From Euleptes europaea (lineage: Eukaryota; Chordata; Lepidosauria; Squamata; Sphaerodactylidae), in the NCBI RefSeq assembly GCF_029931775.1, contig NC_079323.1, positions 4,448,119-4,512,118 of the forward strand: 64,000 bases of DNA, given 5' to 3'. The translations under genes and the position numbers were made by a program. This document shows, piece after piece, positions 1-9,825 of the stretch. Each line of letters begins with the position of its first letter. Positions within the stretch are counted from its first letter, which is position 1. The notes under the pieces were generated by a model. The model did not search any database. It saw only the letters and a program-made list of their open reading frames with translations, and had not been told where the DNA came from.

Positions 1-211
1 AGCAGGAGATCTCCAGCTAATACCTGTAGGGTGGCAACCCTAATGTTGGGTTTGTGTTTTTTTTCTTTTCTCTATTGGCTGGAGATCAGTTTTAATAGCG
101 GGAGATCTCCAGCTACTACCTGGAGGTTGGCAACCCTATCAGAACTGTCACCTGGAGATCAGCTGTAATCCCAGGAGATCTCCAGCCACCACCTGGAGTC
201 TGGCAACCCTT
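1..211 (-). repeat. MITE-A fragments (three)
   Basis: Three successive truncated pieces, each ending in the right terminus (GGTGGCAACCCTAA, GGTTGGCAACCCTAT, TCTGGCAACCCTT). Only the end nearest the terminus survives in each. Confidence 0.8.
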
Positions 212-507
212 ACCCTTTCATAATTTATGCTCTCCGGTCCCAATGTAACATTTTCTCCCAATGAACCCCCCCTCCCAAATTAAGGCCTCCCAAAACAAAC
301 CGCTGTCAGCTGCCAAGTCTCGGGTCGGCTTGGTTTTCATCTCTCTTTCCCAGAGCTGCTGTCTCAGCAATGAGGGGGGATAATCTTTAACCTCCTTGTA
401 TTGCCACTCGCCATGGAAACCCCCCAGCCCATCCCATTATGAGGAGGCAGAGTGATGTAACAGACAGTGGCCTCTCCTTTTAAGTGCATTTAAACAGGGG
501 TTGGAAG
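212..507. other. Single-copy stretch, no gene seen
   Basis: No repeat family or coding pattern recognised. It contains CGCCATGGAAAC, which resembles half of an RFX X-box, but nothing else supports a regulatory call. Confidence 0.4.
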
Positions 508-675
508 TAGGGCTTGCCAAGCTCCAGGTGGGGCCTGGAGATCTGCTATTACAATTGATCTCCAGACTGTAGAGATCTGTTCCCCTGGAGAAAATAGCTG
601 CTTTGGAGGGTGGACTCGGTGGCGTTATAACCTGCGGAGGGACCCCCTCCTCCCCAAACCCTCCCCTCCCCAGGC
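508..675 (+). repeat. MITE-A, right end missing
   Basis: Reads AGGGCTTGCCAAGCTCCAGG and continues through the CTCCCCAAACCC part. It then fuses to a SINE-B head, so the right terminus is lost. Confidence 0.8.
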
Positions 676-828
676 TACAGCGTGGTGTAGTGGTTAAGAG
701 CGGCGGACTCTAATCTATATAACAGGGTTCGATTCCCCATTCCTACACGTGCAGCCTGCTGGGGGACCTTGGGCTATTCACAGTTCTCTCCGAACTCTCT
801 CAGCCCCTCCCACTTCACAAGGTGTTAG
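676..828 (+). repeat. SINE-B copy
   Basis: Head GTGGTGTAGTGGTTAAGAGC (A-box like) is followed by GGGTTCGATTCCCC (B-box like), then the CCTTGGGCTA and CTCTCAGCCCC body. The tail is lost. Confidence 0.85.
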
Positions 829-1297
829 CTAACGCACCTCTGTTGTTTTGCATTGTTCCTTGAGGGGGATTCTTTGCGGCAAACACCAAAGGTCGTGTTA
901 AATGGGCTCTTTTGTAATGCGAAGTTGGTATGTGCCGGCTTCGCAGTCACTTCCGGAATGATGGTTCAGCGTGAAAATTAAAAAAAAATATATGCGGGGC
1001 AATTCAGCCTGGAACGCGCTGATAATTACAATGCAAAAATGGCCAGACTGTTCTTAGCAGTACCTGGAGACCCTGGAGACCCTGGAGAGTCTTTGGACAT
1101 CGTTACAGACTGTTGTTTCTGTGCGTACTGCTGGATATTTGATGGACTATCAGTTATTGGATTTGACAGTTATGACGGTGAATGTGTGATTGGTGTGATT
1201 TTTGCAGATTTATATCTAAGTATTATGTGATCCTTATTTTGGCAATCATCTAATAGATTTTGTATACAGTGAGCCGTCGTGCTGGTTTCTTATATGT
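829..1297. other. Single-copy stretch, no gene seen
   Basis: AT-rich. A 63-codon open frame at 1039-1230 starts with a proline/glycine run and has no recognisable domain, so it is not called. Confidence 0.4.
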
Positions 1298-1500
1298 AGT
1301 AACCTCCAGGTACTAGCTGGAGGTCTCCTGCTATTACAACTGATCTCCAGCCGATAGAGATCAGTTCCCCTGGAGAAAATGGCTGCTTTGGCAATTGGAC
1401 TCTATGGCATTGAAGCCCCTCCCCTCCCCAAACCCCGCCCTCCTCAGGCTCCACCCCAAAAACCTCCCACTGGTGGCAAAGAGGGACCTGGCAACCCTAG
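1298..1500 (+). repeat. MITE-A, near full length
   Basis: Runs from AACCTCCAGGTACTAGCTGG to GACCTGGCAACCCTAG. It includes the ATGGCATTGAAG and CCCCGCCCTCCTCAGG blocks seen in the best copies. Confidence 0.9.
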
Positions 1501-1511
1501 GCATTGTGGTT

Positions 1512-1689
1512 AGGATTGCCAGCTCCCGGTTGGGAAATAATTGAGGTTTGGGGAGGGGAGGGACTTCAATGCCAAAGAGCCCAGTTGCCAGAGTGGCCAT
1601 TTTCTCTAGGTGAACTGATCTCTATCAGCTGGAGATCAGTTGTAATAGCGGGAGATCTTCCAGCTACTACCTGGAGGCTGGCAACCTTA
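1512..1689 (-). repeat. MITE-A, near full length
   Basis: Inverted relative to the copy just upstream, from ATTGCCAGCTCCC to GGCTGGCAACCTTA. The pair is close enough to form a hairpin in RNA. Confidence 0.85.
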
Positions 1690-2230
1690 ATTGTGGTGTG
1701 CACTTCTTTGTGAGAGACTACATATGCAACAGTGGTGCTTTTACCGTATCAAACACATGACCCGGGCTCCCAGTGTGCCTGGTCAATTTGGCATGCAATC
1801 TTTTGTCAATCACTCCCTTTATATCCCCTCCAGCTTTCTACATGTTAGTGGAAATGGGGTCAGTCTCTCGGGTCTCCGGGTCGATGAAGACGAATGAGGG
1901 GGCTTCCGAATGAGTCTATCGATCTCAGGATCCTTGTTCCCTTCTCTCTTTTGCAAACCCCGTCATTAGTAAGCGAGCTCCATTTGGCTGGCAGGGAATC
2001 AATTTGGGTGCGGGGAAGGGAGAATCGAACCTTTCTTTCAACAATGAATTCTCTCTCTTGGGGCCAGAGGGTAGCCATCTGCTTGTGGGGGGTGGGTCCT
2101 GGCTGTCTGCCTCCCCCTCCTCCAGCTCACTGAAGGACGTATGGTTTGTTCAACAACCAACTGGCTCTTGAAGAGATGCTGTGTCTGGACAGAAAGTCAT
2201 CCAGCGAATTACAATGGGGCCCAGAAGTAA
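1690..2230. other. Single-copy stretch, no gene seen
   Basis: Overlapping short open frames on both strands show no domain, splice context or codon pattern that I trust. Confidence 0.4.
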
Positions 2231-2441
2231 GGTTGCCAACCTCCAGGTGGGGCCTGGAGATCTCGCAGAATTACAGCTTATCTCCAGAGATCAGTTCACC
2301 TGCAGGAAATGGCTCCTTAGGAGGGTGGACTTTATGGCATTAAACCACACTGAGGTCCCTCCTCTCCCGAAATCCCACCCTTCCCAGGCTCCACCCCCAA
2401 ATCTTAAGGAATTTTCCAACCCAAGAGTTGGCAACCCTATC
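2231..2441 (+). repeat. MITE-A, full length
   Basis: Starts TAAGGTTGCCAACCTCC and ends GTTGGCAACCCTAT. The termini are intact apart from one changed base. Confidence 0.9.
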
Positions 2442-2584
2442 AAGAAGCCCCACAGACAGGGAAAAAATTGTTTGCAAGGAATATCTTGTTCCCACCCTTG
2501 GGGGGGGGAATACCCTTTGGCTAACAGCAAGACTCCACAGCCCTTCCAGTACTGGAAGGCTACATCAGGGGAATATTTGGGGAG

Positions 2585-2935
2585 GGGCCATAGCTCAGTG
2601 GTAGAGCATCTGCTTGGCATGCAGAAGGCCCCAGGTTCAATCCCCGACATCTCCAGTTAAAAGGATTCAGGAAGTAGGTGATGTGAAAGACTTCAGCCTG
2701 AGACCCTGGAGAGCCATGGAGAGGGGCTGTGGCTCAGTGGAAGAGCATCTGCTTGGCCTACAGAAGGTCCCAGGTTCAATCCCCGGCATCTCCAGTTGAA
2801 AGGACCAGGCAGGAGGTGATGTGGAAGACCTCAGCTTGAGACCCTGGAGAGTAGCTGCCAGTCTGAGTACACAAGGCTGATATTGATGGACCAAGGGTCT
2901 GATTCAAGATAAGGCAGCTTCATGTGTATATAGGA
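2585..2935 (+). repeat. SINE-A, two tandem units
   Basis: Two tRNA-Ala-like heads (CATAGCTCAGTGGTAGAGC and TGTGGCTCAGTGGAAGAGC), each with GGTTCAATCCCC as B box. Only the second has the full body ending AAGGCAGCTTCATGTG. Confidence 0.9.
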
Positions 2936-3514
2936 CCTGCTTGTAGGTCTTCTAAGAACATCTGTTTGCCAATGTGGGATATAGGATGCTGACCTAGATG
3001 GATCCTGGGGCCTAATCCATCAGGACTGCCTTTAGAGGAATATTTGCTGATCTGTACTTGACACCTGAGGTCAGTGTTCCAAACACAGCAATCCTGATTG
3101 CAATATTCGATACTGGATGGGGTTTGATGGTTGCCAAGTTTGGTATTAGCATTTGGTATGTAGTTTAGCAATGCCCGCAGCCAATCCGGAGGGAGGTGGA
3201 GCGTAGCATGAGCTTCAAAATGACAGGTGACATGCAACCGTACTGAACTGTTCAACGTGATTTGACCGCTGAAAGCTTTAATGTGCTTTCATGTTAGGCG
3301 CCTGCCAAAATGTCAAAAGCAACACATTCACTAAGCCCCAAGCAAGCAGATGTCAAATTTAAAGGGGCAATTGAACATTCAAAATTCCAGTTAGACGTTT
3401 GTCACAGTTTGCTGGAAGGAGGAAGTCTTTGAAAGCCTTTTCTTGTTTGTTCCAGTTTTTAACAGACTTTGGGCTCTCATTGAATGCTCTGTGAGAGGCG
3501 CATGGAGGCAAACA
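2936..3514. other. Mostly single-copy stretch
   Basis: A short piece near 2970-3020 (GATGCTGACCTAGATGGA) looks like an old LINE or SINE tail. The remainder matches nothing that I recognise. Confidence 0.35.
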
Positions 3515-3525
3515 AGATATTGTGG

Positions 3526-3730
3526 TAGTCAAAAAGGGCAAGAGTCCAGTAGCACCTTAAAGACTAACAAAAATATTTTCTGGTAGGGTATGAGCTTTCT
3601 GAAGAAGTGAGCTGTGGCTCACGAAAGCTCATACCCTACCAGAAAATATTTTTGTTAGTTTTTAAGGTGCTACTGGACTCTTGCCCTTTTTGACTACTGC
3701 AAACAGACTAACACGGCTACCCACTGTGAA
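3526..3730 (+). mobile_element. Fold-back insertion with hammerhead-like core
   Basis: Inverted arms of about 73 bp (3526-3598 and 3624-3696) contain AGTCCAGTAGCACCTTAAAG and its complement. The 11-bp sequence AGATATTGTGG at 3515-3525 is repeated at 3731-3741, so the whole block is one insertion. Between the arms is CTGAAGA, an extra A, then GTGAGC-TGTG-GCTCAC and GAAA (3599-3626). The 3' part carries AACAGACTAACACGGCTACC, which I know as a common reptile repeat. No protein is encoded. Confidence 0.85.
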
Positions 3731-3867
3731 AGATATTGTGGGATACAGTCGGGCACACCGCAGTCCTGCAGTGGTCCATAATGTCATCCCTGTGCCTCTT
3801 CTTTTTATAAATAATGTCTATGTTGACTTCACAGAAATGCAATGGTTCTTGAGCGAGATTTTGGAGT

Positions 3868-4104
3868 GGTGGTTTGGAGCGGTGGGCTCTGATCTGGAGT
3901 ACCAGGCTTGAGTCCCCTCTCCTACACATGAAGCCAGCTGGGTGGCCTTGGGCTAGTCACAGCTCTCTTGGAGCTCTCTCAGCCCCACCTACCTCACAGG
4001 GTGTCTGTTGTGGGGAGGGGAAGGGAAGGTGATTGTATGCCAGTTTGATTGTCCCTTAAGTGATAAAGTCGGCATATAAAAACCAACTCTTCTTCTTCAT
4101 CGGT
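3868..4104 (+). repeat. SINE-B copy with TTC tail
   Basis: The copy covers the head, the CTCTCAGCCCCACCTACCTC body and the CGGCATATAAAAACC 3' end. The tail is TTCTTCTTC. Confidence 0.9.
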
Positions 4105-4611
4105 CACACAGGCACTCCGCATTCCATTTGACCAAAATGATGTACGAGACATTTATCTCCAAGGTGCTGATCTGGTTATACATCATTGATGAGTCTATTT
4201 AAATAATGCATCTCTCATTAAAAATGGAAGATGATACTTCTTGTTCATGCTCAGAGAGGAGGCAAAAAACTGGGTTTTGACCCAAATATGTCACAAAGGT
4301 TGATGGTCACCAAACATAAAGCACTTTTCCGTCATTAATAATAATGTGGAGGAGGGGACAGGGATTGTGGGACAAACGACCGGGGAAGTCAAATGAACGG
4401 AAGCGCTACCAAAGAAGGGAAGCAAAGAAATATAAAGGAGGAGAAAAATGAAAGACCAAAAAAAAAAAAAAAAAAAAAGGGAGAGAAGGGAAGCCTCTTC
4501 AAAGGCAAAAAGACAGGGTACTTTCGTTTAAAAGGGGGGATCCTTGAAAGTTTAAACCCCAGAGTTGTTTTTTATAGCTACATTTATTCCACCCTTCCTC
4601 CAAGGAGCTTG
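4105..4611. other. Single-copy stretch with a poly-A run
   Basis: A pure A run at about 4458-4478 makes a lysine-rich open frame that is not a gene. No repeat family recognised elsewhere. Confidence 0.4.
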
Positions 4612-4868
4612 ATAAAGTGTGTGTGTGTGTGTGTGTTAAGTGCCGTCTAGTCGCTTCCAACTCATGGCAACCCTATGAATCAATGTCCTCCAAAACGTCC
4701 TATGCTTAACAGCCTTGCTCAGTTCTTGCAAATTGAGGGCCGTGGCTTCCTTTATTGAGTCCATCCATCTCTTGTTGGGTCTTCCTCGTTTCCTGCTGCC
4801 CTCAACTTTTCCTAGCATGACTGTCTTTTCCAGTGACGCTTATCTTCTCATAATGTGACCAAAATATG
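4612..4868 (-). mobile_element. BovB (RTE) LINE 3' end
   Basis: On the minus strand a 60-codon frame (4636-4818) reads SRKRGRPNKRWMDSI and SWKRLDGT. This is the C-terminal end of the RTE/BovB ORF2 protein. The 3' tail ends in a GT/AC microsatellite at 4616-4635. The copy is 5'-truncated and only the last tens of residues remain. Confidence 0.85.
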
Positions 4869-4897
4869 ATTTTGGTCATTTTAGCTTCTAGTGATGT

Positions 4898-5059
4898 GAG
4901 ATCTCCTGCCGACAGAAATCAATTTTCCTGGAGAAAATGGCCACTTTGGCAATTGGACTCTATAGCATTGAAGGCCCACCCCTCCCCAAACCCTGCCCTC
5001 CTCAGGCTCCGCCCAAAAAAACTCCCGCCGGTGGTGAAGATGGACCTGGCAACCCTGTG
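4898..5059 (+). repeat. MITE-A, left end missing
   Basis: Begins at GAGATCTCCTGCCGAC and runs to GACCTGGCAACCCTG. Confidence 0.85.
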
Positions 5060-5158
5060 CATTTGCTGTCCTGGGTATGTGCACACCTTGCCGTACTTGG
5101 TACTGTGTTTAGAGAACCCTGGGGAATGAGGAGAAAGGGGCCACCATCTATGGGGGGG

Positions 5159-5318
5159 GGGGACTGTGGCTCAATGGTAGAGCATCTGCTTGGCATACAG
5201 AAGGTCCCAGGTTCAATCCCCACTTAAAGGGACTAGGCTAGTAGATGTTGTGAAAGACTTCTACCTGAGACCCTGGAGAGCCGCTGCCGGTTTCAGTAGA
5301 CAATACTGACTTTGATGG
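5159..5318 (+). repeat. SINE-A copy
   Basis: Head TGTGGCTCAATGGTAGAGC and B box GGTTCAATCCCC are present. The body stops after CAATACTGACTTTGATGGA. Confidence 0.9.
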
Positions 5319-5321
5319 ATA

Positions 5322-5525
5322 GGGTTGCCAGGTCCCTCTTTGACACCGGTGGGAGGTTTTGGGGGTGGATCCTGAGGAGGGCGGGGTTTGGGGAGGGACT
5401 TCAATGCCATAGAGTCCAATTGCCAAAGCAGCCATTTTCTCCAGGGGTGCTGATCTCTGTCAGCTGGAGATCAGTTGTAATACCAGGAGATCTCCAACTA
5501 GTACCTGGAGGTTGTCAACCCTATG
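5322..5525 (-). repeat. MITE-A, full length
   Basis: Both termini are present (ATAGGGTTGCCAGG and GTTGTCAACCCTAT), with the internal blocks in inverted order. Confidence 0.9.
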
Positions 5526-5565
5526 TACCCGCCTCTCTTCAAAGAAAAAAACACAAGCCCAACAT

Positions 5566-5774
5566 TAGGGTTGCCACCCTACAGGTATTAGCTTGAGATC
5601 TCCTGCTATTACACCTGATCTCCAGCCGATAGAGATCAGTTCACCTGGAGAAAATGGCTGCCTTAGCAATTGGGCTCTATGGCATTGAAGTCCCTCCCCT
5701 CCCCAAACTCCACCCTCCTCTGGCTCCGCCCAAAAAAACGCCCAAACGTAGTGAAGAGGGACCTGCCAACCCTA
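5566..5774 (+). mobile_element. MITE-A with 8-bp target duplication
   Basis: The 209-bp copy runs from TAGGGTTGCCA to TGCCAACCCTA. It is flanked by CCCAACAT (5558-5565) and CCCACCAT (5775-5782), eight bases with one change. Short terminal inverted repeats plus an 8-bp duplication are typical of the hAT superfamily. It encodes nothing and must have been moved by another element's transposase. Confidence 0.9.
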
Positions 5775-6071
5775 CCCACCATTGAAGAAGGAATCACAGT
5801 AAGGATTTACAGACAACAAAAGATCCAGCATCCGTCAGATTTGCTGAATTTTATTATTATTATTATAGTCAAGTAAGGCTGTACATGTTTCATGCAGGCG
5901 GCATGCTGGTCCCAGCAGCTGGCTTCGGGGCAGAAGGCTGAGGGTTAACTTCCATAGGCTCGACTTGGCCTACGGAAACAGGATCCTGGGATGTAGCACC
6001 TGCAGTTTGATCAGAGGTCCTGCAAACAAAACAGAGGTCATCATTCCAAAGCTTTGTTTCTTGTAGAAAAA

Positions 6072-6300
6072 AAAGGGGAGGGGCCGTGGCTCAGAGGCAG
6101 AGCCTCTGCTTGGCATGCCGAAGGTCCCAGGTTCAACCCCCGGCATCGCCAGTTAAAGGGACTAGGCAGGTAGGTGATGTGAAAGACCCTTTTCTGCCTG
6201 AGTCCCTGGAGAGCCGCTGCCAGTCTGAGTAGACAATACTGACTTTGATGGACCAAGGGGTCTGATTCAGTAGAAGGCAGCTTCATGTGTTCATGCGTTC
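6072..6300 (+). repeat. SINE-A, full length
   Basis: Head CGTGGCTCAGAGGCAGAGCC, B box GGTTCAACCCCC and the complete body to CTTCATGTGTTCATG are all present. Confidence 0.9.
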
Positions 6301-6316
6301 AAGACTGCTCTAGAAG

Positions 6317-6532
6317 TAGGGTGGCTAGCTCCAGGTTGGAAAATTCCTGGTGGTTTAGACGTGGAGCATGGGGAGAGTTGAGTTTGGGGAGGGACCTCAG
6401 CAGATTATAATGCCATAGAGTCCACACCCCAAAGCGACCCTTTCCTCCAGCAGGAACTGACCTCTGTTGTCTGGAGAGCAGTTGTAATTCCAGGTGATCT
6501 CCAGACCCCACCAGTAGATTGGCAACCCTATT
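6317..6532 (-). repeat. MITE-A, full length
   Basis: Runs from AGGGTGGCTAGCTCCAGG to GATTGGCAACCCTAT. It is more diverged than most copies here. Confidence 0.8.
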
Positions 6533-6570
6533 CCCTGGCAGATAACGAAGAAAACATTAGATATTTATTT

Positions 6571-6640
6571 GCTTGTTATGGAATTTTGCAAGGCTGGTGC
6601 GTTTTTGCTTGTTATGGAATTTTGCAAGGCTTGTGAGGTT
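6571..6640 (+). repeat. 36-bp tandem duplication
   Basis: GCTTGTTATGGAATTTTGCA starts at 6571 and again at 6607, giving two head-to-tail units. Confidence 0.85.
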
Positions 6641-6699
6641 CCTGATTCAGTATTCATAGACCTGTTTGTGGCCCTGATTCTGCTTTCAAAGGTTGGTTT

Positions 6700-7262
6700 T
6701 GAGGGGAAGGGCCCTGGCTCATTGGCTGAGCATCGACTTGGCTTGTAGAAGGTCCCAGGTTCAATCCCCGACATCTCCAAGAATCTGGCAGTAGGTGATA
6801 TGAAAGACCTCTGCCTGAGATCCCGGAGAGCCACTGCTGGTCCGAGTAGACAATAGAAGAAGAAGAGTTGGTTTTTATATGCCGACTTTCTCTACCTTTC
6901 AAGGAGAATCAAACCGGTTTACATTCTCCTTCCCTTCCTCTCTCCATAACAGACACCTTGTGAGGTAGGTGGCGCTGAGAGAGTTTGGTGAGAACCATGA
7001 CTAGTCCAAGGTCACCCAGCTGGCTTCATGTGGAGGAGCGGGGAACTGAACCTGGTTCACCATATTATAGTCTGCCGCTCATGTGGAGGAATGGGGAAAT
7101 CAACCCGGTTCTCCAGATTAGAGTCTTCCGCTCATGTGGATGAGTGGAGAATCAAACCCGGTTCTAACCGGATTAGAGTCCGCCGCTCCTAACTACGACA
7201 CCACGCTGACCTTCACGGACCAAGGGTCTGATTCAGTATAAAGCAGTGTCATGTGTTCATGT
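6700..7262 (+). repeat. SINE-A split by a SINE-B
   Basis: SINE-A starts near 6700 and stops at GAGTAGACAATA (6854). It resumes at about 7216 with CGGACCAAGGGTCTGATTCA. A minus-strand SINE-B (about 6855-7215) fills the gap, so SINE-B moved after this SINE-A copy was in place. Confidence 0.85.
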
Positions 7263-7317
7263 GTCTAAATTAATGTTGTTGGTCTGGATCTTTCAATTGT
7301 TTTCACAGCCCTTTGGA

Positions 7318-7520
7318 TTCTGTGTGTGTGTGTGTGTGTTAAGTGCCATCAAGTCGCTTCCGACTCATGGAGACCCTATGAATCAATGTCCTCCAAAATG
7401 TCCTATTTTTGACAGCCTTGCTCAGATCTTGCAAACTGTGGCTTCCTTTATTGAGTCCATCCATCTTTTGTTGGGTCTTCCTATTTTCCTGTTGTCCTGG
7501 ATTTCCTATATACTGTGCAA
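7318..7520 (-). mobile_element. BovB LINE 3' end
   Basis: A GT run at 7320-7339 is followed by AAGTGCCATCAAGTCGCTTC. The minus-strand protein end resembles that of the 4.6-kb copy, and the copy is 5'-truncated. Confidence 0.85.
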
Positions 7521-7734
7521 AAAAAAAGGTTCAAGATTCCCAAAATTCTGTGCTTCTACTACATGTGTTTGCCAACTGATTGGAAAACCAAAGAAAGAAT
7601 CTGAACCAACAATAATAAACTAGGAATGTTTCTCTGCCCCACTCCATATGTGATGGCGTCCCATTATGGAAATCAGCAGGTTTGCAGGCTAAAGATGCAT
7701 TGAAGTGTGTGTGTGGGGGATCTCATTAGATGGG

Positions 7735-7950
7735 GAGGGGCTGTGGCTCAGTGGTAGAGCCTCAGCTTGGCATGCTGAAGGTCCCAGGTTCAATCCCCGG
7801 CAGCTCCAGTTAAAGGGACTAGGCAGGTAGGGGATGTGGAAGACCTCTGCCTGAGACCCTAGAGAACCGCTGCCAGTCTAAGTAGACAATACTGACTTTG
7901 ATGGACCAAGGGTCTGATTCAGTATAAGGCAGCTTCATATGTTCATGACT
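7735..7950 (+). repeat. SINE-A, full length
   Basis: Head CTGTGGCTCAGTGGTAGAGC is present and the body is complete to CAGCTTCATATGTTCATG. Confidence 0.9.
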
Positions 7951-8468
7951 AAGTTTCAGATTTGGTTGTTCCAACCGACGTTTTGAAATAGAAATGCTTT
8001 CCTATTCAACGTTCCTTTGTTTGCATAAAATATTTACTATCTCCCGCCTTATTTCTTTGGACTTGGTGCAATTAGCAATTTGTTCCAAGATGATCTCGTG
8101 TGGGACCTGGATCCCTGCTGTTATGTGTGGGCATGAAAGCTCAGGATGTGGATTCCCCCCCCCCCCAGCCAGAAAGCAAGCTTAAAAAAAAAAACTTAAA
8201 GCTCACTCCCCCTACATAGCCAAATGTTCCCTGTTGGTCGACGAACATGGTATTCTCAGCCTTTTTTCTTGCTGAAGATGCTAATGGAGTCTCCCAGCCA
8301 CGCTGGCCACTTTGAATACCATGCGTAGAGGCGGACGTATAAGCATGAGCAGGACGCGCTTAATGCAATGTGACAGCTCAGCAGTTCGGTTCCCATAAAG
8401 CGAGTGATGGATGTTGGCATGCCACAGAGCAGGGAGAACAGCATCCAGCACTCAGTGTGTTGCACAAT
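7951..8468. other. Single-copy stretch, no gene seen
   Basis: Short C and A runs lie at about 8154-8200. No repeat or coding feature recognised. Confidence 0.35.
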
Positions 8469-8512
8469 TAGGGTTGCCAGCTCCAGGCTGGCAAGTTCCT
8501 GGAGGTTTGGGT
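8469..8512 (-). repeat. MITE-A terminal fragment
   Basis: Only TAGGGTTGCCAGCTCCAGG and about 25 further bases remain. Confidence 0.7.
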
Positions 8513-8802
8513 ATGACCGCACCAGCAGTCAGCTCCCCATTCGCACTGGTGGCTTTAATCAGGCTTCACTCTACTTTCAGCTTCTTTTACTTTCAAGTAT
8601 TCTATAAAGGCCATTTGCTGAATGAAACGAAAAATTTAGACTAATTTTAAATGAGAGTGAAATTTTCATTCCAGCTTAGTGGCTTTCTACCTCTTGGGTA
8701 GAGGAGGTCAGGCCCGTGAGAGCCCGAGAAAACGCCACAGAAGCTGAGCCCTCAGCTGGCGTGGATGGGAGGAAGGATCTTGTGGGATCTTACAAACTCA
8801 AA

Positions 8803-9043
8803 GAAGAAGAAGAGTTGGTTTTTATACCCCGATTTTCTCCACCTTTTAAGGAGTCTCAAAGTGGCTTACAATCACCTTCCCTTCCTCTCCCCACAACAGC
8901 CACCTTGTGAGGTAGGTGGGGCAGAGAGAGTTCAGAGAGAACTGCGACTAGCCCAAGGTCACCCAGCAGGCTTCATGTGGAGGAGCGGGGAAACCAACCC
9001 AGTTCTCCAGATTACAGTCCGCCGCTCTTAACCACGACACCAC
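8803..9043 (-). repeat. SINE-B copy
   Basis: It starts with the GAAGAAGAAGAGTTGG tail and ends at TAACCACGACACCACA, the head on the opposite strand. Confidence 0.9.
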
Positions 9044-9668
9044 AATACACACATATTTCAAGTGCGGCATCAGCTCCTGCAGGCAAGAATCGGTTTCAAC
9101 AGGTATGTCGAGCGGACAGTGGAAGGTGAGGGGCATTTATACGTTTGAGCTTTTTGCTCCATAAGCAAAATAGCGAAATGGAACCTCCATGGTCTGAGAG
9201 AACGTATCTTTGAGCACCAGGTGCTGAGGAAGAGAGGGGGCAATTGCAGCTGTCAGGCACTCTCTGTGGTTTCCCCGCAGGGCTGGCCCAAGGATTTGGG
9301 GCGCCTTAGGATAGGGCACCCAAGCTGGCACTTCTGTGGGGAGACAGGCAGATGGCACCCTCCGGCCACCCCGCCACACCACGGGAAGTCAGGAAGATGA
9401 TATCTGACTTTACCACCTCCCTTCTAATGGTTCGTGTTGAGAAACTGCTACCTGCTTCGAAGGGCCCCATCCCAAAGATACCTGGTTGGGTTGCCTCAAT
9501 GTTCTAAAGGGGATCTGCACAGTGGTGAATGTGTTTCGTCCTTTATCACATCCCTAAAACTGCCCCAGTTCTGCACTTTCTGAGGCCGGCTTCATGTTGT
9601 TGAATTGACTTTTCGTCCGGTTCTGTTCCTCTCCCCCTTCTTCCAAAGCGCCCGAAGCATCAGACACC
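9044..9668. other. Single-copy stretch, no gene seen
   Basis: An 81-codon minus-strand frame at 9137-9382 has no recognised domain or splice context and is left uncalled. Confidence 0.35.
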
Positions 9669-9825
9669 CCCCTGGAGGAAACTGACAACTTAAGAGGGTG
9701 GAAGATGGAAGTTCTAGAGTGACATCACATCCCCATTGAAGTCCCTCCCCTCCCCAAACTCTGCCTTCCCAGGATCCACCCCCAAATCTCCAGGAATTTC
9801 CCTATCCAGAGTCGGCAACCTTATC
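9669..9825 (+). repeat. MITE-A, left part missing
   Basis: From CCCCTGGAGGAAACTG to GTCGGCAACCTTA; diverged. Confidence 0.8.
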
